From Pohlia nutans (taxonomy: Eukaryota; Streptophyta; Bryopsida; Bryales; Mniaceae): a stretch of 64,000 nt of DNA. Shown here in pieces: positions 1-12,119 of the stretch. Made by a program: the position numbers and the translations under genes. The notes under the pieces are model-generated. The model was not told the origin of the DNA. It searched no databases and worked only from the letters and a program-made list of their open reading frames with translations. The stretch spans positions 7,520,001 to 7,584,000 of the forward strand of contig CM040103.1 in NCBI GenBank assembly GCA_022496805.1, written 5' to 3'. Within the stretch, counting starts at the first letter, position 1. Each line of letters opens with the position of its first letter.

Positions 1-22
1 TTTTATTGCCTTACTTAGTTAA

Positions 23-122
23 CCCTTGAACATCCCATGGGGATGATATATACATTGTCGTATAATTGAGATTTTTTATCAACAAGGAACTCTGAACCAC
101 GGCACGTTCAGACGTTTAGGGG
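23..122. mobile_element. Short TTAA-flanked CCC...GGG element
   Basis: TTAA at 19-22 is followed by CCCTTGAACATC, and GACGTTTAGGGG precedes TTAA at 123-126. The ends match at about 9 of 12 positions. The ends could also belong to two different elements, one cut by the window edge. Confidence 0.4.
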
Positions 123-130
123 TTAACCTT

Positions 131-3035
131 TAAAAAGCCATTGGGGTTCCTTTTTACAACTTGTATTTAGCCTTATAAATTTTATATTATAATTTAATAT
201 ATGAATTGTGATACATTGTTATGTGCATATTATTATGATGATTAATTTTCTTTGTATTGAAAAGTGTTTGGCCTAGAGGATGCACTCTACATTATGTTTG
301 AGAATCACGTGCATTCATGACCCTTTCTAAAAACCCCCTTTTATACGAGAGGTTATATGTCTAAATACTTTTAATTTCATTTGGAGGCAACTTCTCGTAT
401 GGATTTTTAATAATTATGCTTAGGTGTTTCAATTCTTCATATCCAAAGGCGAGCTTTTTCTAAATAAAGATTCAACCTAGCATTTTCTACGTACGTCTCA
501 TTTCATTTGATATGGTCTTCACCTTACTTTTTGATCATTTTTTTTAATATACAATTCAATATAATTTCAACAAATTAAAGCCAACCGCTAAGCCCGCGTA
601 ATGCCGATGCCTCGTGCGTATAATATAGGAGTTGGGTACCCGGGGACGTTGTTTTGCACGCTAAGCCCGTATTTAGGGTATAGGGTTTAGAATTTAGGGT
701 GCGTTGGGGTTGAGGGTGCGTTTTAGGGTTTAGGGTGTGTTAGGGTTGGGGGTGTGCTGAGGCTTTAAGGTGCATTCAGGGTTGTTTGATGGCGGTTTCA
801 CTAACTCATCATCAAAGTTTGAATATAAACGTGGTTCGTGTTGGATTCCATATTAGAATTGCGAAATACATTCCAATGTAATAAAGTTCATTCTCAAGTA
901 CTTTTAAGAAACAAAAGTGTGCCTAACTCATCGAGCGGAGCGAGAAGGGTTTGGCAGTGTAAGGGCGGAGGGTCCGAGACGACCCGCAACCCATTACGTC
1001 TTAGGGTTGACTCAAAGCAACGACACGGGGGGGGGGATAACTTGGGTTGATGTCATTTACTTTTGGGTAGTATAGCCATACGTCAAATCCAGCGTCTCGA
1101 TAATATTAAGGAATCGAATCCACGAAGCGACTTTAGGGTGCATAGTTACTTTGATTCAAGGACGGCTTAAGGCCTTAGGATCTTTGTGAGAAAGCTCCGA
1201 CGCAATGGACACGCTGCATGTTAGAACCATAGGTCGATGATTGGAGCATGAGTTATGGGATTCATGTCATGTGGTTTTTTCCATACAACTTTGCCTACAA
1301 TGGACTCATTAGGTTCAGGGTTTACTTGAGGAGCTATGAAAAACATGCCATGGCGCTACTCGCAAGCATTCCAAAATGCCAAGATACATCAAAATCCGAC
1401 ACAATATGAAAAAGTTGAGGAGTTTTGAAGTTCCGGGCATTTTCGATGTTGGAATCAGCAGTTCAAAGGCACAATAGCTGAAAATCTTCCGTTTCTCTAA
1501 ATTATGAAAAACGTTCCACTATGGTGACAATAAAACAATCAAATTTCAATTCTTTCCAACAATTCAAAGTGGAAGAGGAATTGAAGTTGACAAGCATCAT
1601 TTTTTTACTTAGGCTCAAATGATATAGAACTCATTCTCAGGGCCTAGATTTTGTTCAAGCGGAAAAGTTTCAAAAAATCACAATACTCTATTTGGTGACT
1701 TGTTTGTACAACTATTTTGCAGTTGGGACCCCAAGTAAAATCCTAAAATAGTCTCAACTACCTTATTCATGACATTATTATTACCATATATAGGGTCAAC
1801 GTTAAAAAAACGTTGCTACACCTTGGTAACACCCACCAAACTTGTAACTTCAATATAACACTCAATTTTTAGGGTTTTTCAAAAATTCGAACTGGGGTAT
1901 AAACCAGACTTGGCATGCTTCATTTTGTTAGTTGAGATCAAATGTAATGCAACTCGTTTTCATGGCCTAAATTTAGTTCAAATAGAAGCAGAAACATTTG
2001 AAATACAATACATAGTGAATCGGTTTTACTACTCTTTCTGTAGTTGTGATTCCATTAAAAATCTATAAACAACATGAATGATATGAATTTAACTTGAAAA
2101 GACGGTGTGACAAAGCAAAATCCTTCAAACGAAAAATTGGATGGAAATCATCCATGGAGCATTGGAATCAAATAGCCAATTTCGTTTGTAAGCCAGTTCT
2201 GGATGTGGGCTGCAATTACGGGTTAACATCCGAGTGTCTAAGGACTCCAATATGACCAAATTTGGCAATTTTTGGTCAAACACTGATTTTCAAATACTTA
2301 CTTACCAATTTCAAATGAAAAATGGTCCCAACTACAAAAGCTTGAAGGTTTTCTTCTACTTTTTAGTCCAATTTACTATTCATCAAAATTATTAAGATTG
2401 CACTTTTGCAGTACTCTAAAGCCCAAACCTTTGAAATTCCAATACACAATGTAGAAAACAAATTTATCTTGGATTTCTTTTTAAGCAGGATCAAAAAATA
2501 TGCCCCTATTCCTTGTTGTCCATCATTGTTGTTTAGTTTTTTTCTAAACCTTTCATACTATTTTAAGATTTTATGCAATTGTTATGATTTTTACATGAAA
2601 AAACTTTGAAATATCATATAAAATTAAGTATTATATAAACAATCACGTTGAACAATAACCTATCCAAAAAAATTACCAAACAAGTATAACATACTTTAAA
2701 AGTGAAAAATTGATGAGGTTTAGGTAGCGCGAAAGCTAAGGGTCAAGCATTGTCAAGGAAGTAATTACATTTGGTTTCACACTCTCTATATAATTCAATG
2801 TGGTTTCCATATTATACATATAGAAATACGTAGCCACCGCGTGAAGGATTTTTCTTGGTCATACTAGTAGCCCTCAAAGTTAAATTAAAATCATTCAAGC
2901 AATTTTTAGGGTTTATTTGGGTCCCAACTATTTGCAACGAGTTGTAAAAATGGTTTACCTTGTATTGTATTTCAAATTTCTCTGCTTGTTACGCTAAAAC
3001 TAAATTTAGGCCAATGAGGTCTTATGCATTTGAGC
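131..3035. other. Repeat-derived AT-rich sequence, no gene recognised
   Basis: Segments near 1730-2050 and 2880-3010 resemble 49390-49560 (shared ACTAAATTTAGGCC and neighbours), and 2270-2740 resembles 46780-47130 (shared AATTTCAAATGAAAA and AAATTGATGAGGTTT). These are diverged dispersed repeats. Open frames are short and unconvincing. Confidence 0.6.
650..770. repeat. Degenerate telomere-like TTTAGGGTG repeats
   Basis: TAGGGTTTAG, TTTAGGGTGCG and similar motifs recur. Shorter perfect runs of TTTAGGG occur at 7277-7297, and CCTAAA runs at about 13550-13570. These are interstitial, common in plant genomes. Confidence 0.6.
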
Positions 3036-3039
3036 TTAA

Positions 3040-3599
3040 CCCCAAATACCTAGAGCCCTAAACCCAAATTCGGTAGTTTTGCAAAGGTGCATTATAAAAT
3101 GCAACCTACACAGATATTTTGAACTTGATATGTAAATAAAAGTTGTGCATGAATTTTGGTTCTATCCATATGGTTAGATCTATGATTGCTATTACGAATA
3201 ATCTTGTATAAATTTGGAAACGTGAAATTCAAAGTTATTTTGTAGTTCAATCACGAATAAGATATTGACAACCTATTGATGGATTTTTTTGTGATTGGTT
3301 GAAACGCAATACTCCAAGTGTAGTGATATTTGGAGATTTTTTGGTTGCTTGATTTCGACTTTTTTTAGAGCACTTTTACATTGAAATCTTCAAAATTTTC
3401 TTTGAATCACTACAACATGAAACGAGGCATAATTGTTTTGCAAAGGCATCCCCTTTCTAATCAGATCACATATGCATGAAGCTAACTTTCCATAGAGTCT
3501 ACAACAAAATTTCCAGACTACAAAAAGTGCATGACAGATGAGAAATTTTGAATGAAATTTGCACATTGTCCAAAAAATGAACACTTGGGCAGTTAGGGA
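3040..3599 (-). mobile_element. TTAA-flanked element, family A, reverse copy
   Basis: It lies between TTAA at 3036-3039 and 3600-3603, 560 bp. Its reverse complement starts TCCCTAACTGCCCAAGTG and later carries GGACAATGT and an AAATTCGG segment near the other end, in the same order as the copy at 22370-22922. No transposase. Confidence 0.7.
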
Positions 3600-3832
3600 T
3601 TAACTAATAAAATAGAGTTAGTCAAGTCTAGTTTCTACTCCATTTTAATTTTTTGATTTTTTTTAATAATCGAGTACTTAATCTATTATATTATATATGT
3701 CTATTACACAATACAACTCGGTTTGTCTCACTCAACTGTTTTGCGCTGGAATCCGTCGAGGAGGCAATCCAAGCTGAATGTGCTCAACGACACGGGTCCC
3801 ACTAGTACATAATATATAAGTAGTTTTTGGGG

Positions 3833-4381
3833 CTATGCGGATTCGGTATGCAAGTTATTCCGCGCTCTGCGAAACCCTGATCTCTTTCCTGGCTCCCAGA
3901 TCCTCAATGCGCCGCGGTTCTTCCCGAATTCTAGAGCGTTATCCAGCATACGTCCCTGCATGGACATGTCCGACCGGGATCGGTCCAGCTTCGGCTCGAA
4001 GCTCTTGAGAAGGTCAAATTCCTCCTCGCCGAAATTGAGCGGCGTTCTCCAAACGTGTGCCTTCGCGTTCGCAGGAAAATTCGTGAGCGGCGAGTCCTTC
4101 CAGTTCGTGTCCAGTGTCTTGGATTTTTCCCGAACCAATCCCTCGATTGAATGAGTTTCATGTCCATCCCCATCAAAGACTTGGAAAGAAAAAAACAATC
4201 GCTCTCCCTGCCGAGGCGTCCCTGCCCGATCTCCAACCTCACCATCGCCATCGCCGTTCTCGGCACGCGGAGGAGTTGGCAGAAGATTGAAGGTTTGCAG
4301 ACAGATCAAAGGTTTTCGAGGGCTGCACGAAGATCGGACGACGGAGATCCCGAAGCCATAGCCGGGGTTAGGGTTTACCAC
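3833..4381 (-). CDS. Unrecognised GC-rich open frame, possible exon
   Basis: A 182-codon open frame lies on the minus strand in an island that is clearly GC-richer than its surroundings. It begins at a GTG, with ATG codons only near its end, so if real it is an internal or terminal exon. The translation is charged and ordinary in composition (NFGEEEFDLLKSFEPKLD, FGKNRGALRIWEPGKRSG), unlike a repeat by-product. I do not recognise a family. A related segment of about 70 bp at 3711-3780 recurs at 5149-5215 outside it. Confidence 0.3.
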   Translation of the reverse strand: MVNPNPGYGFGISVVRSSCSPRKPLICLQTFNLLPTPPRAENGDGDGEVGDRAGTPRQGERLFFSFQVFDGDGHETHSIEGLVREKSKTLDTNWKDSPLTNFPANAKAHVWRTPLNFGEEEFDLLKSFEPKLDRSRSDMSMQGRMLDNALEFGKNRGALRIWEPGKRSGFRRARNNLHTESA

Positions 4382-5785
4382 CTTCAGTTCCTGTACATGA
4401 GTGGCAGGCAGACCTTCCTACCCCCCTCACGCCTAGCCCATCGTAGGGCCTCGCATTGCCAGCATGGCCATCGCCGGACGGGACACCAGAGCCCGGAGCC
4501 TGCCAGTCGGGTCCGTACTCTCACCAATTTCCTCACATTTTATCGTACATTCTTCTTTTCGCTTCTTGGGGGATGTAGTGATATGTTAGAGTAGCAATAT
4601 ACGTGCGAACAAATGATAGGGTATTTTAAAAACATGAGAGAAAAAAATTATAAATGGACTTAGAGGTAGTATAGGGTATCAAAAATGGCTCTGGACATCT
4701 TTAAAGTACTATAGGGTATGGAATAATAGGTAATTTGGAATTATAAGTAATGCAAGCCCCTTTTCTATGAACCCAAAGTAGAAAATTACATAATGATAGC
4801 ATGTGAGAAAAAAACCAAAAAAAAGAGTAATACCCCCTATAAAATAGTCGTTGTTCGCACCTATATCCTTAGCTTTTTAACACACTGACCCCGAGTTTCG
4901 CTTCAAATTGCGGGTTTGTGGAGATCAGTCGCAGGTAGGGTCCGTTGAATTGGCAACAAGAAACGTGAGTGAGGGCGGTGATTGCAAGGACTTGTGTCGG
5001 TGGGGAATCACTGGTATAGACAATGGACTTGAATTTGACTGATAGGATTCCTTCCTGTTGCAGGTTTTAGGGTGTGCATCGTGCAGATGCGGCTTGAGCC
5101 TCCAGCCCAGCACCTCGGTGGCAGCTCCACTCACGGTAATCTATAATACAATGTAGTTCGGTTTGTCTCACTCGGCCGTTTCGAGCTCAGAATCCGTCGG
5201 GGAGACAACCCGACCTCATCTGCGTTCCTTCTTTCTGCGTTGATGCTAACTTTGACCGTCGGATTGGTAGACCCCTATTTCTGTGCATCTCGGACATCTC
5301 ACTGTTTGTGTCTGGCCCGGGGTTTTGTGTGCAGTGTGCACAATTTTTTCCCTCTCCTGATTGTGCTGCAGGTGATTGCTCGACTGTGATTTGTGATTGT
5401 GCCTAAAGTGATCGTTTGGGTTCAAGCGATTCGCCATTGCTCGGGCCTCGAGGTTTGCACCGGCTACCCAAGTGGTAATTCACCTTGCATTTTAGGCGTC
5501 CGTCGCCTCTCGTTTGAATATTTTTGCAAATAGTTGTAGACGGTCCCTTTGCAACCATCCAATTGCAACACATTTGCGAAGTTGAGACCATGTGTCTGAA
5601 TTTAGGGTTTGTGAATCTTAGGATTAATGAGGGGATGCGTCGTGTGGGAGTCAGTCCAGTGTAATGTTTTCGCGGTAGCATGTTTGAAGTTTGGTAATGG
5701 CATCGAACTTCGCATCGTCGGCCTCGCAACTGAAATGTGCACGGTCATTGGCATATCTATGAGTAATATCATGGGGTTTAACGAG

Positions 5786-5840
5786 CCCCGTATCAGGTTT
5801 CAAGTGTAAGAACAGATTGATCTTAGCCAAAGATAGGTTT
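5786..5840 (-). pseudogene. U2 snRNA-derived fragment
   Basis: The reverse complement contains TTTGGCTAAGATCAA, TCTGTTCTTA and CTGATACG in the order found in the 5' part of U2 snRNA, with small deletions between them (the GTGTAGTA part is missing and the first stem is reduced). It is too short and gapped to act; most likely a retro- or gene-copy remnant. Confidence 0.6.
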
Positions 5841-6208
5841 GCTTATCAAATCAAACCCCGAAGTCGCTTAGACTCAGAGTGTCACGAATCTCATGGGACA
5901 ACTCCGGGACCTGCGTCTACAGTGCATTCAGGGTTTTCGCGAGCGGTGTGAGGATGTGCTGGTGGATTTGGTTTCGAAGCTCGTGTGTTGCATTTGAAGT
6001 GATGCTCTAGGAGGTTGATATGCTACCAATCTCAAACTTGTGAAGGTCTGGAGCTCATCAGGCCGCAGTGATTGTTGGAGCGGCAGGCAAAACCGTATTT
6101 AGGAGACGACCGCGCTCAATCCAGGTTTTCTTCTCACCCGGTATCTAACCATCTGTGGGCTGTCAATTTTCACTCGCAATTTTGTTCGTGAACGCAGCCG
6201 TCCGGATT

Positions 6209-6640
6209 TAACCAATTCGTCAATTCCCTGTTGCCGGTGAATCGAATTTTGAATTCTTTTGGGTTGGTGTCAAGAGAAAATGGAACCAAATACAAGTCGT
6301 TTGGAAATTTTTGGAGTTCTATTGCATCAATTTATGAATTTCCAAACTCACCAGGGTGTCTTTCCCAAATCCAAAACCATGAAGTAGACTATGTTTATCC
6401 TGATTTTCCCAACTCTTTAAAACTGTTTTCTTCAACCAATTCGTCAATTCTTTGTTGCCGTTGAATCAATTTTGAAATTTTTGGGCTGTTGTCAAGAAAA
6501 AATGGAACCTAAAACAAGACATTTTGTAATCTCGAGAGTTCTACTGCATCAATTTATGAGCTTTCAAAGTCACCACAGTGTCTTTTCTAAATCCAAACCA
6601 TGAAGTAGACTATGTTTATCCTAACTCTTTTCATTGGTTG
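6209..6640. repeat. Tandem duplication with 224-bp period
   Basis: ACCAATTCGTCAATT begins at 6211 and 6435, and the following 200 bases match with scattered differences (for example GCATCAATTTATGA and CCATGAAGTAGACTATG in both). No gene is recognised in it. Confidence 0.88.
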
Positions 6641-8355
6641 AAGTTTGCAACTTGAATGACATTTACTGAAATTGTACATGTATGGTTTAAGGAGCCAGGT
6701 GAATTGGGATATCTACCTTAGTAAGATTAAAAAAGAAAAAGAAAAAGAAATAAAACAGAGGCAATGTTTGAGGCCTTCAATGTATATTTTATTTTTCTAA
6801 ATAAATAATATTCATATATATTACTTATTTCTTGAATCAACATATTTAGATGTTGTTACGTAGGGTCTGAAGCTCTGCAAACTCAGCTGGGTTTCTCAGA
6901 ATTCTAGCTGCACTTCTTGCCTTCCGATGGTGATATCTGTCGTCTAGTTCTTTGGATGCAATATTTTCACCCACATCGGCTCTGTGTTTCATGTTCTTCG
7001 AAGAAACACATTCCGTGCTTCAGTGATTGTTGTGTATACAGTTTACTATGTAGCGTTGAATGGGAGTTGGGGTCTTTCCATCCAGTTCTTAGGGTGTACG
7101 CATCTCCTTTGGTGTTGGCCGGTTCCTCTTGGGACTACAAGATCGAATTAAAGGTTCAGAATTAGGCCTCACCTCGGTCACTTTGTGGTCATTGTGTAGA
7201 CTATTGATTCAGATGCTTTTGTTTCCACAGGGTTCAGAGTAGCACTGTATGGTGCGAGACAATGAGGGGTTGATGCTTTAGGGTTTAGGGTTTAGGGTTG
7301 AGGAGAAGGTGTGGATTGGAATTTGTAGACACGGGAACGAATGGCTTTGCTTGGTGGGGAGTTTCTGATGTTTGTAGGGTTCATAATGAGACGTAATCTA
7401 GTGGAGAGTGTCAGTTTCGTGTGGCAGTGAACTTTGCGCTTCTTGCAAGTGGTGTAAGCGGTCATGAATGTGTAGAGAGATAGGGCTGTTTTTGTCGAGT
7501 TTGCTGGTGACGTTGCTGATTCATTTCTCTTGACTTGCGTTTCCGATGACCAGATTGACGCCCTGAAGCTACAGTGTCGGTTTTTTTGAATTGCTGGTAA
7601 GAGTTGAATGGTGTTTTGGATCATGCTCTTGCAGGTTGTCACTGGCGTTTGCAAGTAATCACCAAATGGATTTTCAATTGACTTGTTTCTGTAGAAGGCA
7701 ACTGAAAGTAGTACAGCTGGTTCATGTTGTCTTTAGCCAATTATCGAATTGGTGACTGTGTTCTTTTTGCAGTATGCTCTTCGGGTAGAACGTCGCTGCC
7801 CAATCCAGTGGATTCTCACGCTTGACAATTTGTTTCTTCAGAAAAACGAAATGCATTCAGTTGTGGTTTCAGACTGGCGGGCAGCGTCGGCGCTTGATGC
7901 CATCACCTCGAGCACCTCGTATTCTACAAATTATTTGGGGCCTCCTATTTCAACTCGTCAGCAAAGACATGCATCCAAAGCTTGTGGACGTTCTTTTCGA
8001 ATAAGAGGCACCTGTGGAAACTGGGAACGGATCAACTTTGTGCATAAAGCTGTTCCACAACTCCAGGTTTGGCCTCTTTCCGGTCACGCCTTCAGGTTGA
8101 AAGTTGAAGATTCTTTCAGGTGTGCTTGAGCTCTGCTACTAGTGTGCTTTTTGACGCACTGTTGGGCTTTCTGTGAGCAGGATGTGTGTGCAAACACATT
8201 GTTGAAGTCTCCATGGCCTGTCTACCCTTTGTTATCCGCGCGCATGTGCTTTCATGGAGGACGGTGTGGACAAATTAGGTGTTTATCGACACCGTCGGTT
8301 TGGAGAAGATCATCCGTGAGTGCCGAAGCTCCAGGTGTGTGACAGGTCTCGTGGA

Positions 8356-11300
8356 ATGAGGTGGATAGGATTTGTCTTCCCTGGAAAGAATGTGACTAAC
8401 ATGAAGTGTGTTGCACTTGCCTCAGACAGAGCTGAGCGGCTTTGGGAAGAGTACTTTGCGGATCCTTCCCAGTGGTGGGACAACAGAGTTGACAAGGTAT
8501 CCCAGGACTGCTAGTGGGTTGATGCTAGGAAGTGGATGTAAGCCTTGGATGAGACACGTGAGGTGGATATTTCTTAGTTGCACAAAGGATGTGGGCACTA
8601 GGCAATCATGGGTATTGTGCTTTGTGTAGTTTGGAGTGGAGTCTGATCCCTGTAGTGTTGAAAAAGATGTTACCCTTGATTGTTGAGTGTTGGGTGCAGA
8701 TTAACCGGGCTTAAATATGGTTCACATGTTGCATATTTGATGGTGGGTTGTGGTGCCTACAGAGGAACCCCAGATCACCTGACTTTAAACATAAGGTGAA
8801 AAGAGAAGCGCTGTGGCTAGATGGCTGGAAAACTCCAACTTGGGTGAAGGCAAGACTCAAATTGGTCACTCAGGCAACATCACATTCTCATGCTGTTGGT
8901 AGGACGCACATTTGGAGCACAAGTACCACGAGCGAAGCGCTTATTGTTATAAGGAATCTACTGCAACAAGGCATCACTATAGACTCGTACATGTATGTTG
9001 AAGTTTTGAAGCGGTGCTTGAAGCAGAAAGACCTTATGGCGGCCAAGCAGGCCCATGAATGCATCATCAAGAGCGGAATGGAGCAAAATGTACGTGTGGC
9101 GAACAACCTTTTGAGTGTGTACATCAGATGTGGGAGGCTGCAGGATGCACGCCGAGTGTTTGATAAACTTCTGAACAAGAATGTTTATAGTTGGACCATC
9201 ATGATTGGAGGTTATGCTCAGCACAATTGTGCTAAAGATGCACTGGAAGTTTTCAATCAAATGTGCCAAGAAGGTGTGCAGCCAAATGAAGTTACTTACT
9301 CGAGCATCCTGAAGGCATTTGCCAGTCCAGCAGCTTTGAAATGGGGCAAAGAGCTTCATGCGCTCATCAGACACGATGGTCTTGAATCAGATGTTCGTGT
9401 AGGGAACGCACTTGTTCACATGTATGCAAAGAGTGGCAGCATGGATGATGCCTTACGAGTTTTTGACAGAATGGAGGAACGTGATGTGGTGACATGGAGC
9501 GTGATGATTGGTGGACTTGCAGGCCATGGACGTGGGCATGAAGCATATGAATGTTTTCTTCAAATGCGAAGGGAGGGCTGTGTACCAAACGCAATCACGT
9601 ATGTGAGCATTTTGAATGCATGTGCAAGTGCGGGTGCTTTGGAGTGGGTGAAGGATGTGCACAGCTATATTCTGGCAGATGGATTGGAGTCGGATTTGCG
9701 TGTGGCTAGTGCGCTTGTTCACATGTATGCAAAGAGTGGCAGCATCGATGCTGCCCTTGGAGTCTTTGACAGAATGGAGGAACGTGATGTGGTGACATGG
9801 AACGTGATGATTGGTGGACTTGCAGGCCATGGACGTGGGCATGAAGCATATGAATGTTTCCTTCAAATGAGAAGGGAGGGATGTGTACCAGATGCAATCA
9901 CGTATGTGAGCATTTTGAATGCATGTGCAAGTGCGGGTGCTTTGGAGTGGGTGAAGGACGTGCATAGCCATATCCTAGCAGATGGATTGGAGTCGGATTT
10001 GCGAGTGGCTAGTGCGCTTGTTCACATGTATGCAAAGAGTGGCAGCATCGATGCTGCCCTTGGAGTCTTTGACAGAATGGAGGAACGTGATGTGGTGACG
10101 TGGAGCGTGATGATTGGTGGACTTGCAGGCCATGGACGTGGGCACGAAGCATATGAATGTTTCCTTCAAATGCGAAGGGAGGGATGTGTGCCAGATGCAA
10201 TCACGTATGTGAGCATTTTGAATGCATGTGCAAGTGCGGGTGCTTTGGAGTGGGTGAAGGATGTGCACAGCCATATCCTGTCAGATGGATTGGAGTCGGA
10301 TTTGCGAGTAGCGAATGCAATTATTCACATGTATGCAAAGAGTGGCAACATGGATGATGCCGTACGAGTCTTTGATAGAATGGAAGAACGTGATGTGGTC
10401 ACATGGAACGCAATGATTGGTGGACTTGCAGGCCATGGACGTGGGCATGAAGCATATGAATGTTTCCTTCAAATGCGAAGGGAGGGTTGTGTACCAGATG
10501 CAATCACGTATGTGAGCATTTTGAATGCATGTGCAAGTGCGGGTGCTCTGGAGTGGGTGAAGGACGTGCACAGCCATATCCTGGCAGATGGATTGGAGTC
10601 GGATTTGCGTGTGGCTATTGCGCTTGTTCACATGTATGCAAAGAGTGGCAGCATCGATGATGCCTTACGAGTTTTTGACAGAATGGAGGAACGTGATGTG
10701 GTGACATGGAGCGTAATGATTGGTGGGCTTGCAGGCCATGGGCTTGGGTTGGAGGCATATGAATGTTTCCTTCAAATGCGAAGGGAGGGTTGTGTACCAG
10801 ATGCAATCACGTATGTGAGCATTTTGAATGCATGTGCAAGTGCGGGTGCTTTGGAGTGGGTGAAGGACGTGCACAGCCATATCCTGGCAGATGGATTGGA
10901 GTCGGATTTGCGTGTGGCTAGTGCGCTTGTTCACATGTATGCAAAGAGTGGCAGCATCGATGTTGCCCTTGGAGTCTTTGACAGAATGGAGGAACGTGAT
11001 GTGGTGACATGGAGCGTGATGATTGGTGGACTTGCAGACCATGGATGTGGACTTGAAGCCCTGGAAGTCTTTAGAAGAATGATTGCTGATGGTGTTGAAC
11101 CTAATGATTACTCATTTGTGGCAGTGTTGTCGGCCTGTAGTCATGCAGGCCTTGTTGATGAAGGCCGTCGGCTCATTCGGATTATGATGCAAGATTATGG
11201 CATGGAACCTACTGTGGTACATTATGGTTGCATGGTGGATCTTCTTGGGCGGGCAGGAAACTTAGAGGAAGCAAAGCTCTTTATTGATAACATGCCAGTT

Positions 11301-11924
11301 GAAGCAGATGCAGCTACTTGGGGAGCTTTGCTTGGTGCTTGTAGAAATTATGGTTATGTGGAGTTGGGTGAACTTGCTGCTAAAGAGGTTGTTAAGTTGG
11401 AACCGGAGGGTGCCGCTCCATACGTGCTCCTCTCCAACATCTATGCTGCCGCTGGCCAGTGGGATCAGGTGTCATCAATACGGTGTATGATGCAGGAAAG
11501 AGGTATACGCAAGGAGCCAGGGATTAGCTGGATTGAGATCAATAGTAAGATTCATCGCTTTGTTGTAGGAGATAGCTCTCACCCAGAAGCAAAGCAGATC
11601 TATGCTGTGATGGAGAACTTGACCAAAAGGTTGAGGGCTGAAGGTTACGTTCCTGATACTCGGCTTGTCTTGCGCAATATCGATGAAGAGGACAAAGAAC
11701 TTGCTCTTTGTGCTCACAGTGAAAAGCTAGCTATTGCTTATGGAATGATGCACACGCCTCGCGGAAAGCCAATTCGTGTGTACAAGAATCTTCGGGTGTG
11801 TTCAGATTGCCATACAGCAACCAAGTTCATCTCTAAGGTGACTGGACATGAGATTGTGGCCAGGGATGCTAGTCGCTTTCACCACTTCAAAGATGGCGTC
11901 TGCTCTTGTGGTGATTATTGGTAA
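8356..11924 (+). CDS. PLS-class PPR-DYW organellar RNA-editing protein with N-terminal OSB-type PDF motif
   Basis: Predicted C-to-U editing factor of mitochondria or plastids. My model is exon 1 at 8356-8496 (first ATG of its open frame) and exon 2 at 8763-11924, joined in phase across a GT-AG intron of 266 bp; about 1,100 residues. Exon 1 ends with LWEEYFADPSQWWDNRVDK and exon 2 opens with RNPRSPDFKHK; together they form the WW...PDF motif known from plant OSB single-stranded DNA-binding proteins. From about residue 121 follow L, S and P type PPR motifs; residues about 297-801 are five near-identical P-L-S triplets of 101 residues. Then come P2-L2-S2, E1 (AATWGALLGACR), E2, the PG box (EPGISWIEI) and a complete DYW domain with HSEKLA, CSDCH and terminal CSCGDYW. 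The large frame has no ATG before the PPR array, which supports the upstream exon. No clear transit peptide is visible, so another upstream exon is possible. Confidence 0.88.
9510..11024 (+). repeat. Five tandem 303-bp units coding PPR P-L-S triplets
   Basis: The string for GGLAGHG (or GGLADHG at the far end) begins at 9510, 9813, 10116, 10419, 10722 and 11025, exactly 303 bp apart each time. Each unit codes one P (35), one L (about 34) and one S (about 32) PPR motif, the natural PLS triplet of 101 residues. Nucleotide identity between units is very high by eye, so the array expanded recently or is kept uniform by gene conversion. Differences cluster at motif positions 5 and 35. Confidence 0.95.
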
Positions 11925-12110
11925 CGGCGTTGCGAATTTTCAGACTGAAAGTTGTTGGGAGATGTGCATGATGCTGAGAGTGCGCCAATGGTATTAGTTG
12001 CATGGTTTGCCATTCATTTTATCTTTGCGTGTTCTAGGAGTTTTGAACTTCGTATCTTTATTAAATAGTATCGGTTGGTTTGCAATTAATTGTCTCCATA
12101 TTGATTGAAT
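11925..12110 (+). other. 3' UTR and flank of the PPR gene, duplicated at 20.7 kb
   Basis: The sequence after the TAA stop is AT-rich and matches 20738-20935 with few differences. The match starts inside the DYW codons and continues through the stop into this flank, so the flank travels with the gene. No polyadenylation site could be fixed with confidence. Confidence 0.6.
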
Positions 12111-12119
12111 GAGAGGGCT

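Noticed and set aside
7277..7297. TTTAGGG run as a chromosome end
   Set aside because: Only three perfect copies with unique sequence on both sides; an interstitial telomere-like tract.
7749..8342. Open frames upstream of the PPR gene as its OB-fold exons
   Set aside because: None shows the OB-fold phrases of OSB proteins and none could be spliced in phase with convincing borders.
9510..11024. Regular repeat spacing that might suggest a CRISPR-like array
   Set aside because: The 303-bp units are coding, contiguous and without spacers; this is a PPR array.
8888..11042. Long open frames on the minus strand across the PPR gene
   Set aside because: They repeat with the 303-bp period and are antisense shadows of the PPR codons; their histidine/cysteine-rich translations match no family.
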